Assembly: GCA_016868035.1 (NCBI GenBank)
Contig: VGID01000039.1
Location: forward strand, 1 to 37,349
Source: Betaproteobacteria bacterium
Lineage (GTDB): Bacteria > Pseudomonadota > Gammaproteobacteria > Burkholderiales > SG8-41
Direction: 5' to 3'
DNA length: 37,349 nucleotides
Made by a program: the position numbers and the translations under genes. The notes under the pieces were generated by a model. That model ran no database searches and was not told the DNA's origin. It saw only the letters and a program-made list of their open reading frames with translations. Shown here one piece after another: positions 7,531 through 15,701 of this stretch (the stretch's first letter is position 1; each line of letters starts with the position of its first letter).

Positions 7531-7557
7531 CGGGCGCTGCGCGGGCGGAGCGCGTCG

Positions 7558-8442
7558 CTAGCGATCGCCCGACGGCGCCTCGACAGAGGCGTACCAGTCC
7601 GCGATCTCGCTCCCGGTCATGAAGATCACGTCGTCGCGCTTTTTGAGCAACTTGAGGCTCTCCGCAAGATAGCCGATCCGGTGCGGGACCCCGATCTGAT
7701 GGGGGTGCATCGCCAGTGTGAGCACGCGCGGCTGGCGCTTGAGTTCCGGTTCGAACGTCCTGAGCGTGTCCTTCACGCGCTGGAGCAGCTCGGGCGACGA
7801 CTGCCTTTCAATGGTGTAGATCAGACTGTCGTTCAGCTCGAAGCCATAGGGCATGCAGATGAGCGGCCCGTATTTGGTGCGCATCCAGCACGGCAGGTCG
7901 TCGAGCACCCAGTCGAGGTTGTATTCAATGCCGTGTTTCCGGATGAGATCGGGCGTGTCGAACGTCTGTGCGAAGCCCGGGCCCATCCATCCGCGGACCT
8001 TCTTTCCGGTGAACGCGGCCACCTGGTCGAGCGATTTCCTGATTGTGCCTTCCTCGTCGTCCTCCTTGTGCAGCAGCCGCTGTGTGTAGCCGTGACCGAT
8101 GAACTCCCACCCGGCCTTCAGCATTGCCTGTGCGACGGACGGGTAGCGCTCGATCACGGTCGAGTTGAGGTTAACGCTGGCGGGCAGCTTGAGGCTGGCG
8201 TGCAGATCGAGCAGGCGGGGCATGCCGCAGCGCAGGCCGTATTCCGCCCAGGAATAGTTCGGGATGTCCGGGACGGGCTCCATTCCGTGCGGCGTGGAAA
8301 GCATCTTGCGCGGCATCGGCTGGTCGAACGGCCAGTACTCGACGTTCAGCACGCTGTGCACGATCAGCATTTTTCCCTTCTTCGGGGGCTTCAGCGACCT
8401 GCGCTCGCTCGACATCCGGAAGGGTACGCGCGGATTGCTCAT
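7558..8442 (-). CDS. PuuE-like polysaccharide deacetylase family protein
   Basis: The 294 residues carry the NodB-type fold in the form seen in cofactor-independent allantoinase PuuE. GHGYTQRLLHKE (116-127) gives the metal histidines, GWMGPGFAQTFDT (151-163) matches the substrate loop, and DWVLDDLPCW (177-186) matches the conserved DDLPYW region. Members hydrolyse C-N bonds in amides such as allantoin or N-acetyl groups. No signal peptide is seen, so it is probably cytoplasmic and unlikely to act on cell-wall sugar. It has a Shine-Dalgarno-like AGGAAAGGAA. It is the last gene of the leftward string that begins near 15576. The substrate is unknown. Confidence 0.7.
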   Translation of the reverse strand: MSNPRVPFRMSSERRSLKPPKKGKMLIVHSVLNVEYWPFDQPMPRKMLSTPHGMEPVPDIPNYSWAEYGLRCGMPRLLDLHASLKLPASVNLNSTVIERYPSVAQAMLKAGWEFIGHGYTQRLLHKEDDEEGTIRKSLDQVAAFTGKKVRGWMGPGFAQTFDTPDLIRKHGIEYNLDWVLDDLPCWMRTKYGPLICMPYGFELNDSLIYTIERQSSPELLQRVKDTLRTFEPELKRQPRVLTLAMHPHQIGVPHRIGYLAESLKLLKKRDDVIFMTGSEIADWYASVEAPSGDR

Positions 8443-8675
8443 TTCTGGTTCCTTTCCTCGGCGCGGAGTCGGCGGCCGTGTGGGTCCGGTGGTGAGCCCG
8501 ATCTCCGTCCGGCCCCGTGACGGCAGCGCATACGTCCTGGGTAGCAGATCGGGACTGTGGCGGGCGCTCCTTCGCCCGCTTGCGGCCTGTTTTGCTATCT
8601 GACCATGGTCGAGGCGCGGGCTCGGCCCTTGAGCCTAGCTCCGTCTTTACTGGCGGCCCTGGGCGGCTCGATACG
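8443..8675. other. Intergenic stretch without recognisable gene
   Basis: Together with 8676-8744 this makes a gap of about 300 bp. No convincing protein is seen. One perfect 7-bp stem (GCGGGCG at 8560-8566 with CGCCCGC at 8573-8579, loop 6 nt) lies between the hydrolase and deacetylase genes. It lacks a T run on either strand, so a terminator or attenuator role is only possible. Confidence 0.5.
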
Positions 8676-8744
8676 GCTTTCGCTTCTCTCCGCGTCTCTG
8701 CGGTGCAATTATTGCCTTTGCGTCCTTCGTGGTTCGGCTTCCAG
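8676..8744 (-). repeat. Nonad repeat arm after the hydrolase gene
   Basis: Read on the minus strand, the region just after the TAG stop of the alpha/beta hydrolase holds nonads of the type ACCACGAAG, GACGCAAAG, ACCGCAGAG and ACGCGGAGA. These are the 9-bp words also seen at 2519, 19690 and 37116. The opposite arm is not clear here, so this may be half an element. Confidence 0.55.
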
Positions 8745-9623
8745 CTATTTCTTTGCCATCGTGGATTTATTGAACGATCGCGGGTCGCGCGGCCGCCAGC
8801 GCCCGGAGTCCACCAGCGCGAGGAACTCATCGGTGATGCGGTTGAACAGGTCCGGCTCCTCGATGTTCACCGCGTGCCCGGTGGCGGGCACCACCGTCAG
8901 CCGCGCGGCCGGACACACGCGCTTGATGAAAATCCCGGGCTCGAGGCAGTTGTTGTCCTCGTCGCCGCTGATGATGTGAGTCGGCACCTTCATCTTGCGC
9001 AGGCCGCGCTCCATGCTGTAGATCGTCGGCCGCCTCGCCTGAACGCCGCGCAGCGTGTTGGCCGCGCCGAGCGGCGAGTGCTCGGCGAACTGCGTGCAGA
9101 ATTCCCGGTAGCCGCGCGGATCCTTGTTGGCGAGCTGAACGCGCGCGGGACCGATCCGGTAGGGCTTGATCGCCTCCGCGGTGCCCAGTTCCTCGAAGCG
9201 CTTCGCGAGGACAGCGGTGTCGCGCAGGAATTGCTTGCGCTTGTCGGGGTCCGAGCCGTAGCCCGCGCCGATGACCGTGAGTGACAGCGCCATGCGCGGA
9301 TAGCGCAGCCCGAACTCCAGCGTGGACAGACCGCCCATCGAGCAGCCGATGATGTGCGCCTTGCGGATCTTCAGGTGCCGCATCACGTTGGCGGTGTCGG
9401 CGGCGGCGATCGCCTGCGAGTACTTCGCCGCGCTTTTCGGCACGTCGGAAGGGGGGTAGCCGCGCGCGTTGAACGTTACGCAGCGATAGCGCCGGCAGAA
9501 GTAGCGCAGCTGCTGCTCCCAGCTTCGCATGTCGTGCGAGAACTCGTGCACGAAAACGACGGGCGTGCCGCGACCGACCTCCTCATAGTACAGCCGTACG
9601 CCATTCGATACTGCATAGGGCAT
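8745..9623 (-). CDS. Alpha/beta hydrolase
   Basis: The 292-residue protein has the alpha/beta-hydrolase layout. An oxyanion-type VHEF motif is at 25-28, the nucleophile elbow GCSMGG has S95, an acid is likely at D221 or D223 in SGDEDNN, and the catalytic His is H250 in ATGHAVNIEEP. There is no signal peptide. It is similar in outline to 3-oxoadipate enol-lactone hydrolases and related C-C or ester hydrolases, but the exact substrate cannot be assigned. It lies 40 bp downstream of a Bug gene and has the Shine-Dalgarno GAGAGGAT, so it is likely part of the same transcript. The stop is followed by nonad repeats. Confidence 0.8.
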   Translation of the reverse strand: MPYAVSNGVRLYYEEVGRGTPVVFVHEFSHDMRSWEQQLRYFCRRYRCVTFNARGYPPSDVPKSAAKYSQAIAAADTANVMRHLKIRKAHIIGCSMGGLSTLEFGLRYPRMALSLTVIGAGYGSDPDKRKQFLRDTAVLAKRFEELGTAEAIKPYRIGPARVQLANKDPRGYREFCTQFAEHSPLGAANTLRGVQARRPTIYSMERGLRKMKVPTHIISGDEDNNCLEPGIFIKRVCPAARLTVVPATGHAVNIEEPDLFNRITDEFLALVDSGRWRPRDPRSFNKSTMAKK

Positions 9624-9663
9624 GGTGATCCTCTCGTAAAGTTGGTTGACTGTTCTTCCGGAC

Positions 9664-10635
9664 TCACTGCGGCTTGATGCCGACCTTCTTCACCACGTCG
9701 GCCCATTCCTTGATCTCGCGCTTCAAGAGGGCCATGAATTCCTGCGGCGTGCCGCCCGCGGGTTCCGCACCCTGCAACAGAAACTGCTCGCGTACTTCAG
9801 GCCTCTTGAGCGCGGCGTTGGTGTCCTGGCTGATCTTGTTTACTACGGAGGGCGGCATCTTGGCCGGTCCGATCAGCCCCAGCCAGTAGCTTACGTCGAA
9901 CCCCGGGTAGCCCTGCTCGGCGATGGTCGGCACGTCCGGCAGCAGCGCCGAGCGTTTTGCGCTCGTGACGGCGATCGCGCGCACGCGCCCGGCTTTGACG
10001 AACGGCGCGAGCCCCGGCACGGAAACCGACACCATCGTGAGCTGCCCGCCGATTGCGTCGTTGATCGCGGGAACGCCGCCCTTGTACGGCACGTGGGTGA
10101 GCTCGATGCCGGCGAGCGCCCGGAACCACTCGAACGCCATGTGCTGGTGGGTGCCGTGGCCGCCGGTGCCCCAGTTGACCTTGCCCGGATGGGACTTGGC
10201 GTAGGCGACGAACTCGGAAATGTTCTTGATCGGCACGTTGAGATTGACCGCGACCAGATTGGGCGACATCGAAACCAGCACGATCGGCGTGAAATCGCTG
10301 ATCTCGTCGAACGGCCGTTTGATGAAGATGCTCGGGTTGATCGTGTGGGTGCCGGTGCTCATGAGCAAGGTGTAGCCGTTCGGCGTCGCCTTGGCGGTGA
10401 TTTCGGTTGCGATCATCGTGCTCGCGCCGGGCCGGTTGTCGTACACGAACTGTACGCCCCAGCGTTCGGTGAGGGCCCTGCCGATCAGGCGCCCCGAGAT
10501 ATCGGCGCCGCCGCCCGGGGTAAACGGGATCAGCATCCGGATCGAGCGCGAGGGATAGTCCTGGGCCGAGCAGTAGAGCGCGGATGCCGCGAAAGCCGCG
10601 CCGATGGTGACACGCGCGATGATGGAAATACCCAT
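9664..10635 (-). CDS. Bug/TctC-family periplasmic solute-binding protein
   Basis: The 323-residue protein has a signal peptide ending near CSA, followed by YPSRSIRMLIPFTPGGGADI and VYDNRPGAS, the family hallmarks. THVPYKGGVPAINDAI and VPTIAEQG follow. A very good Shine-Dalgarno (AGGAGGTGG) precedes the ATG. It is a periplasmic receptor for a small solute, probably a carboxylate, with no membrane partner nearby. It lies between an EamA permease gene and a hydrolase gene, with gaps of 57 and 40 bp. Confidence 0.9.
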   Translation of the reverse strand: MGISIIARVTIGAAFAASALYCSAQDYPSRSIRMLIPFTPGGGADISGRLIGRALTERWGVQFVYDNRPGASTMIATEITAKATPNGYTLLMSTGTHTINPSIFIKRPFDEISDFTPIVLVSMSPNLVAVNLNVPIKNISEFVAYAKSHPGKVNWGTGGHGTHQHMAFEWFRALAGIELTHVPYKGGVPAINDAIGGQLTMVSVSVPGLAPFVKAGRVRAIAVTSAKRSALLPDVPTIAEQGYPGFDVSYWLGLIGPAKMPPSVVNKISQDTNAALKRPEVREQFLLQGAEPAGGTPQEFMALLKREIKEWADVVKKVGIKPQ

Positions 10636-10692
10636 GATCCACCTCCTGTCAACGATTGGTGATGGCTTGCCCGCGGATTCGGAGTATACACG

Positions 10693-11625
10693 CTACGCGG
10701 GAGGTGGCCCAGGCGCGCCGCTTCCTTTCGCGCCGAGCTCTGCCTTCTGCGCGATCCGGATACCGGCCAGGACGACGATCCCGCCCAGGATGGCGATGGG
10801 CCCCAGCGTTTCCCCGAGCAACATCCACGCGTAGATCGCCGCGAGAACAGGCTGCGCGAGCAGCCCCACCGAGGAAAACGTCGCGGGCAGGTGCGCCATC
10901 GCATACGCGATGAGGCTCTGGCCCGCCACCTGCGCGATCAGCGCGAGTCCCGCGAGCTTGAGCCATCCCGTGGTGGTATCCGGCAGCATCTGCTCCCCGG
11001 AGACGAGCGCGATCGGGAGCAGCGCGGCGGCCGTGAACAGCCCGCTCCAGGCCATGACGCTGGAGGTCGCAACGCGCGAGCGCAGCCCCGTCACCGCGAG
11101 CATGTACGCGGCGTAGAACATTGCGGTCACCACGCCGAGGAAGTCGCCGAGCAGCGCCGAGCCACGCGGACGGATCTCACCCCCGATCAACAGGACCATG
11201 CCCGCGAGCGCTGTTCCCATGCCGACGACGAACAGCGCGGAGGGCCGTTTGCGGAACAGCACCCATGCCGCGAGCGTGACGAAGATCGGGGCGAGATTGG
11301 CGAGCAGCGTCGCGTTGGCGACGGAGGTCAGCACGATGGACCAGTGCCACACTGCGAGATCGCCCGCGAAGAACAGGCCTGCGGCGAGGAGCAGCCGGCG
11401 GTCGCGCGCGTAGCTGCGGAAGTGCTCGCCGCGTTGCTGGAACAGCGACCACGCCCACAGAAAGGGCAGCGCCAGCGCGACGCGCCAGAATCCGGTCGCG
11501 ACCGGCCCGGTCTCGCTCACTTTCACGAACAGGGCGGAGGTTGCGATCGCGGCGGCGCCGGCGATAAGTGCCGCCACTGCGATTCCGCGCCGGGAGTCCT
11601 GCGGATGTGGGTCCGTTGATTTCAA
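10693..11625 (-). CDS. EamA/DMT-family transporter
   Basis: The 310-residue protein consists of ten hydrophobic segments in two similar halves, as in EamA (drug/metabolite) exporters. Recognisable parts are FWRVALALPFLWAWSLFQ in the first half and the pattern AYAMAHLPATFSSVGLLAQP with LGETLGPIAILGG in the second. The usual job is export of amino acids or metabolites across the inner membrane. The frame opens with TTG at 11625. A GTG at 11577 is also possible. The gene begins 18 bp after the stop of the enoyl-CoA hydratase gene, directly after a strong hairpin, so the two are likely cotranscribed. Confidence 0.85.
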   Translation of the reverse strand: MKSTDPHPQDSRRGIAVAALIAGAAAIATSALFVKVSETGPVATGFWRVALALPFLWAWSLFQQRGEHFRSYARDRRLLLAAGLFFAGDLAVWHWSIVLTSVANATLLANLAPIFVTLAAWVLFRKRPSALFVVGMGTALAGMVLLIGGEIRPRGSALLGDFLGVVTAMFYAAYMLAVTGLRSRVATSSVMAWSGLFTAAALLPIALVSGEQMLPDTTTGWLKLAGLALIAQVAGQSLIAYAMAHLPATFSSVGLLAQPVLAAIYAWMLLGETLGPIAILGGIVVLAGIRIAQKAELGAKGSGAPGPPPA

Positions 11626-11627
11626 GT

Positions 11628-11661
11628 AAATTTTCCGGCAGGCTCATCTGCCGGAAAATTT
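11628..11661 (-). repeat. Perfect hairpin spanning the enoyl-CoA hydratase stop codon
   Basis: AAATTTTCCGGCAG (11628-11641) and CTGCCGGAAAATTT (11648-11661) are exact complements of 14 bp with a 6-nt loop. The loop holds the TGA stop of the hydratase gene. The 5' arm on the message codes for its last residues, and the 3' arm ends 3 nt before the TTG start of the permease gene. It has no run of U after it, so it may reduce read-through, cover the permease start or protect the message. A related AATTTTCCGG hairpin follows the SDR gene at 33541. Confidence 0.75.
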
Positions 11662-12417
11662 GGGCTTGCGCTTCTCGATGAACGCGCGCATGCCTTCCTT
11701 CTGGTCCTGGGAGGAAAACAGGATCTGCACCGACTTCGCCTCGAGCGCGAGCGCGCTCGAAAGCGGAGCCTCCATGCCCGCGAGCACCGCTTCCTTGGCG
11801 AGCTGCACGGCGAGTGGAGGCAGCTCGGCGATGCGCGCGGCAAGCTCGACCGCGCGTTTCTCGACTTCCGCGTCCGGCACGACCTCGCTTGCGAGCCCCA
11901 TTTCCAACGCGGCGCGCGCGCCGAAGAGCTCTCCGGTGAGCACGTACTTCATGGCCCGGTATTTTCCGGCGGCGCGCGTGAGCCGCTGGGTGCCGCCCCC
12001 GCCCGGGATGATGCCGATCCTGACCTCCGGCTGCCCGAACTGCGCGGACTCGCCGGCGATGATGATGTCGCAGGTCATCGCGAGCTCGCAGCCGCCGCCG
12101 AGCGCGTAGCCGTTCACCGCCGCGATCACCGGCTTGGGGCACGCGCCGATCGTGCGCCACAGCCGGTGCACGCCCCGCGCGAGCATCTCCACCGTGCCGG
12201 CGTCGGCCATTTCCTTGATGTCAGCGCCCGCGGCAAAGCTCTTGTCATTTCCGGTGAGCACGATGGCGCGCGTGGCCGCGTCCTCGCCCATTTCTGTGAG
12301 GTGCCGTGCGAGGAGCCTGCGCACCTCGAGGTTGAGCGCGTTGCGCGCCTCGGGACGGTTGATGCGGATCAGGCCCACGCCTTCCGCTGGGCGTTCCAGG
12401 AGAACGACATCACTCAT
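11644..12417 (-). CDS. Enoyl-CoA hydratase/isomerase (crotonase) family protein
   Basis: From MSDVVLLERP the protein has 257 residues, the normal crotonase length. The oxyanion-hole segments are SFAAGADIKEMA and YALGGGCELAM. Both catalytic glutamates of mitochondrial enoyl-CoA hydratase are kept, one in GGCELAM and one in FGQPEVRIGIIPG. It should therefore add water to a 2-enoyl-CoA, as in beta-oxidation. The upstream extension to 12522 is rejected because it is translated from the heptad repeat (residues such as SCHAPPCHASPCH). The stop lies in the loop of a 14-bp hairpin. Neighbours are Bug and permease genes. Confidence 0.88.
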   Translation of the reverse strand: MSDVVLLERPAEGVGLIRINRPEARNALNLEVRRLLARHLTEMGEDAATRAIVLTGNDKSFAAGADIKEMADAGTVEMLARGVHRLWRTIGACPKPVIAAVNGYALGGGCELAMTCDIIIAGESAQFGQPEVRIGIIPGGGGTQRLTRAAGKYRAMKYVLTGELFGARAALEMGLASEVVPDAEVEKRAVELAARIAELPPLAVQLAKEAVLAGMEAPLSSALALEAKSVQILFSSQDQKEGMRAFIEKRKPKFSGR

Positions 12418-12440
12418 TCGGGTTGGCTCGTGCGGTTGGT

Positions 12441-12575
12441 GACATGGTGAGGCGTGACATGGTGGAGCGTGACATGATGAAGGGTGACTCGTTGGCGTTC
12501 TTCGGCTTCTCGCGGCATCCACTCACGCAACATCACGTCACGAAGTTTCATGTCACGCATTAACGGGTCACGCAG
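12441..12575. repeat. Heptad inverted-repeat element (GCGTGAC / CATGTCA type)
   Basis: The left arm (about 12441-12488) has repeated GCGTGACATG words at 14-bp spacing, meaning two heptads. The right arm (about 12522-12575) has their complements CATGTCACGC and GTCACGC, also 7-bp periodic. It fills the gap between the Bug gene stop at 12578, 2 bp away, and the enoyl-CoA hydratase start at 12417. It could fold into a long hairpin inside a leftward transcript. Confidence 0.7.
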
Positions 12576-12577
12576 TT

Positions 12578-13555
12578 CTACTCTTTGGCGAGGCCGAGGT
12601 CCACCAGCACCGCCTTCATGTCGGCATAGTCCTTGTCGAGGTCCTTCCGGAACTGCGCTCCGGTCACGAAGTCTTCGGACCAGAAGTTCTTCTCGAGATC
12701 GGCACGCCATTCGGGGGCCTGTGTTGCCTTGCGCAGCACGCCCTCCCAGAACGCAACCTGCGCCGGGGAGAGCCCTTTGGGTGCCATGATGGCGCGCCAG
12801 CCCCCGAACACCAGATTCACGCCCTGTTCCTTCCAGGTCGGCACGTTGGCGAGCAGGCCGCCGAAGCGTGCCGGGGCGGCGACGCCCACCACGCGCATTT
12901 TGCCCGAGGCGACGTGGATGCTCGTGTTGCCCGCGGCAGTGGTGACGAGGTCGATGTGGCCTCCGAGCAGCGCGGTGATCGCTTCGGCCGAGCCCTTGAA
13001 CGCAACCGCCTTGAGGTCGCGCGGATTGCCGCCCACTTCCTTGAGCAGCAGCCCGGCGGCGATGTGGTTGTGGCTGCCGAGCGTGGTCGCAAAGCCGGTC
13101 GCCACCGACTTGGGATCCTTCTTCAGGCGATCCATCAGATCCTTTCCGGTCCTGATCGGCGAGTCGGCGTTCACCGCGAACACGATGTAGTCGTTAAAAA
13201 GCGAGGCGATCGGCGTGAAATCGGTGTAGCTCAGCTTGCTCAGCCCGAGGATGTGGTTGCTGAGCAGCGCCGTCGTGCCGATCAGCAGGGTGTGCGGATC
13301 CCCCGCCCGCTGGTTGACGTACGTGAATGCGATGGTGCCGCCGCCCCCGGGGCGGTTCGAGACGGTCATCGTGGTGTTGAGAAGGCGCTCCCCGGTGAGG
13401 ATCCTTTCCACCTGCCGGGCGGTCTTGTCGTTGCTGCCGCCGGGCGCCGACCCGACCACGATCTCGACGTTCTTCTGCGGGCTCCAGCCCTGGGCGGATG
13501 CCGGCGCGCTCGCGGCGAACAGCAGCGCCGAGAGCACGAGATGCGTCGTTTTCAT
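12578..13555 (-). CDS. Bug/TctC-family solute-binding protein (divergent)
   Basis: This 325-residue protein starts with a clean signal peptide ending SAPASA and then reads WSPQKNVEIVVGSAPGGSND. VSNRPGGGGTIAF follows, and the late segments VPTWKEQGV and FGGWRAIMAPKGL are those of the tripartite tricarboxylate receptor branch. It is more divergent than the other three Bug proteins here, since YPxRPIR is replaced by WSPQKNVE. It has a strong Shine-Dalgarno (AAGGAGG) and lies 40 bp downstream of another Bug gene, so two receptors are made from one transcript. No TctAB genes are present. Confidence 0.88.
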   Translation of the reverse strand: MKTTHLVLSALLFAASAPASAQGWSPQKNVEIVVGSAPGGSNDKTARQVERILTGERLLNTTMTVSNRPGGGGTIAFTYVNQRAGDPHTLLIGTTALLSNHILGLSKLSYTDFTPIASLFNDYIVFAVNADSPIRTGKDLMDRLKKDPKSVATGFATTLGSHNHIAAGLLLKEVGGNPRDLKAVAFKGSAEAITALLGGHIDLVTTAAGNTSIHVASGKMRVVGVAAPARFGGLLANVPTWKEQGVNLVFGGWRAIMAPKGLSPAQVAFWEGVLRKATQAPEWRADLEKNFWSEDFVTGAQFRKDLDKDYADMKAVLVDLGLAKE

Positions 13556-13595
13556 TCGTTCCTCCTTGCCTGGCGTAGTCCGTGCTTCCTTCGCG

Positions 13596-14561
13596 CTACT
13601 GGGGGTCGAGCGCCGCCGTTTTCACGACGCGCGCGTATTTTTCGATCTCGGCGCGGATGAATTTTCCGAAGTCATCCGGCGTGCCCCCCATCGGTTCGAG
13701 CCCGTCGTTCACGAAGCGGTCCTTGATCTCCGGGCCGCCGAGGATCCTGCCGACCTCGGCGTTGAGCCGCGCCACGATCTCTCTCGGGGTCTTCGCGGGC
13801 GCGAGCAGGCCGAACCAGTTGGTCGCCTCGTAGCCGGGCAATCCCGACTCGTCGAAGGTCGGCACCTGGGGAATCGCCGAGAAGCGCTTCATGCTGCCGA
13901 TCGCGATCGACCGCAGCCGGCCCGACTGGATGTGGGGAAGCAGCGCAGGCACGCCCGAGAAGATCATCTCGACGTGGCCGCCGACGGTGTCGGCGAGCGC
14001 AGGAGTATTTCCCTTGTAGGGCACGTGCACGACATTCGCGCCGGCCATTACCTTGAACAGCTCGCCCGCCATGTGGTTCGAGCCTCCCATGCCCGAAGAG
14101 GCGAAATTGAGCTGACCGGGCCGCGCCTTGGCGAGCGCGATCAGCTCCTTCAGATTCCGCACCGGAAGCGACGGATGCACCGAGAGCACGTTGGCGCCTT
14201 TCACGCACAGCACGACGGGAGCAAGATCGCGCAGGGTATCGTAGGGCGGCTTCGCGAGCAGGCTCATGTTGATCGCGTTGGCCGCCCCGCCCATGAGCAG
14301 CGTGTAGCCGTCGGCAGGCGCACGGACCACCATTTCCGAGCCGATATTGGTGCCGGCGCCGGGACGGTTTTCGACGACGATCTGCTGCCCCAGCGCTTCG
14401 GTGAGGCGTGCGCCAATCGCGCGCGCCGTGATGTCCGTGTTGCCACCGGCGGCGTAGGGCACGATCACGCGCAGCGGTTTGCCCGGGTAGGATTGCGCGG
14501 CTACCGGCGCGCAGAGCAGCGCCAGGGCGAGGAGCACCGGAAATTGATAACGATTGGTCAT
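13596..14561 (-). CDS. Bug/TctC-family periplasmic solute-binding protein
   Basis: The 321-residue protein has a signal peptide ending APVAA, then YPGKPLRVIVPYAAGGNTDI and VENRPGAGTNIGSE, the canonical Bug motifs. HVPYKGNTPALADT and VPTFDESGLPG follow. It starts 22 bp after the stop of the 2-hydroxyacid dehydrogenase gene, which suggests that the ligand may be a hydroxy or keto acid. This is a context inference only. Confidence 0.9.
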   Translation of the reverse strand: MTNRYQFPVLLALALLCAPVAAQSYPGKPLRVIVPYAAGGNTDITARAIGARLTEALGQQIVVENRPGAGTNIGSEMVVRAPADGYTLLMGGAANAINMSLLAKPPYDTLRDLAPVVLCVKGANVLSVHPSLPVRNLKELIALAKARPGQLNFASSGMGGSNHMAGELFKVMAGANVVHVPYKGNTPALADTVGGHVEMIFSGVPALLPHIQSGRLRSIAIGSMKRFSAIPQVPTFDESGLPGYEATNWFGLLAPAKTPREIVARLNAEVGRILGGPEIKDRFVNDGLEPMGGTPDDFGKFIRAEIEKYARVVKTAALDPQ

Positions 14562-14583
14562 CGGGGACCCCGGATGCGTTGGC

Positions 14584-15576
14584 TCAGGCGCTGTGCACTT
14601 CGTTGATCAACGGCTCTCCGCGGTGCCAGCGCGCGAGGTTCTCGAGGAAAAGCGCGTTCACGCGCAGCCCGTTGCCGTCGGATGCCGCCGAATTATGCGG
14701 GGTCACGATCACATTGGGCAACTCCCACAGCGGAGAGTCGGGGGGCAGCGGCTCCTCGTCGAACACGTCGAGATAGGCGCCGGCGAGATGGCCGCTCCCG
14801 AGCGCCGCGATTAGCTCCTCCTGCACCAGGATCTTGCCGCGCGACACGTTGACGATGCGTGCGCCGCGGGGGAGCGCCGCGATCCGCGCCGCGTTGACCA
14901 GCCCTTGCGTTTCGGTGGTGAGCGAGCACGCGATCGCGAGCCAGTCCGCGCGCGGGAGCAACTTGGGAAGCGCGTCCGGCGCGTGCAGTTCGTCCGCGGC
15001 ATCCCCGGGCCGCGGCCCGCCGCGGCGCACGCCGACTACGTGCAGTCCCAGCAGCCGGGCGAGGCGGGCAATTTCGTTGCCGATGTGCCCGAGCCCGAGC
15101 ACCAGCATGGTCTGGCCGCGCAGATCACGCGGAACCTCCGCCCCGCGCATCGGATCCCATGCGCGGCGTCGTTGCGCGGCGATCCAGCGCGGGAAATTCC
15201 GCGCGAGCATCAGCATCCCCGCGATGGCCGTCTGCGCAATCGGCCCGGCGGTCGTGCCCGCGGAAGTGGTGAGTCGAACGCCGCGCGCGAGCAGCTCGCT
15301 GTAGATGGGATGGTCCACTCCGACGTTGAATACGTGCATCCACTTCAGGCCCGGTGCCTTGCGTGCCGCCGAGAAGAACTGCCTCGAGTAATCCGGAAAC
15401 ACATCCTCGGAGAAGAATGCGATCTCCGCCCGCGCGCACGCGGAATCGGGCAGACGCCCGGCCGGCTCGGGCGGAAGTACCATCAATTCGAGGCGCGCAC
15501 CGTGACGCGCGGCCCCGGCGAGGGTTTCGGCTCCGTGCTTCGTGTTGAAATGGTGCGAAACCAGCAGGGTCGTCAC
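14584..15576 (-). CDS. D-2-hydroxyacid dehydrogenase (NAD-dependent)
   Basis: With a GTG start at 15576 the protein has 330 residues, the family norm. The NAD site is GLGHIG (161-166). The catalytic triad is R246 in NVSRG, E275 in FDEEPLP and H294 in VTPHNSA. Family members reduce 2-keto acids to D-2-hydroxy acids, for example glyoxylate or hydroxypyruvate. The frame continues to 15738 but its first 54 codons overlap the dapE promoter and lack family similarity, so GTG at 15576 is preferred. It is the first gene of the leftward string and is divergent from dapE. Confidence 0.87.
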   Translation of the reverse strand: MTTLLVSHHFNTKHGAETLAGAARHGARLELMVLPPEPAGRLPDSACARAEIAFFSEDVFPDYSRQFFSAARKAPGLKWMHVFNVGVDHPIYSELLARGVRLTTSAGTTAGPIAQTAIAGMLMLARNFPRWIAAQRRRAWDPMRGAEVPRDLRGQTMLVLGLGHIGNEIARLARLLGLHVVGVRRGGPRPGDAADELHAPDALPKLLPRADWLAIACSLTTETQGLVNAARIAALPRGARIVNVSRGKILVQEELIAALGSGHLAGAYLDVFDEEPLPPDSPLWELPNVIVTPHNSAASDGNGLRVNALFLENLARWHRGEPLINEVHSA

Positions 15577-15644
15577 GCAGTGGACTCCGGAACGTGGCGT
15601 GAAAACGGACGGGGATGCCCGGGCGTGGCAGCGGGCCCGCCATT

Positions 15645-15674
15645 TTGCGGCCATTTTACCCGCTCTGTTAAGAT
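15645..15674 (+). promoter_or_regulatory. Candidate sigma-70 promoter for dapE
   Basis: TTGCGG (15645-15650) and TAAGAT (15669-15674) are 18 bp apart, and the -10 box is 27 bp before the GTG start. It lies in the divergent gap between the hydroxyacid dehydrogenase and dapE genes. Confidence 0.4.
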
Positions 15675-15701
15675 TCCGGCCTTTGCTGACCTGACGAAAG
15701 T

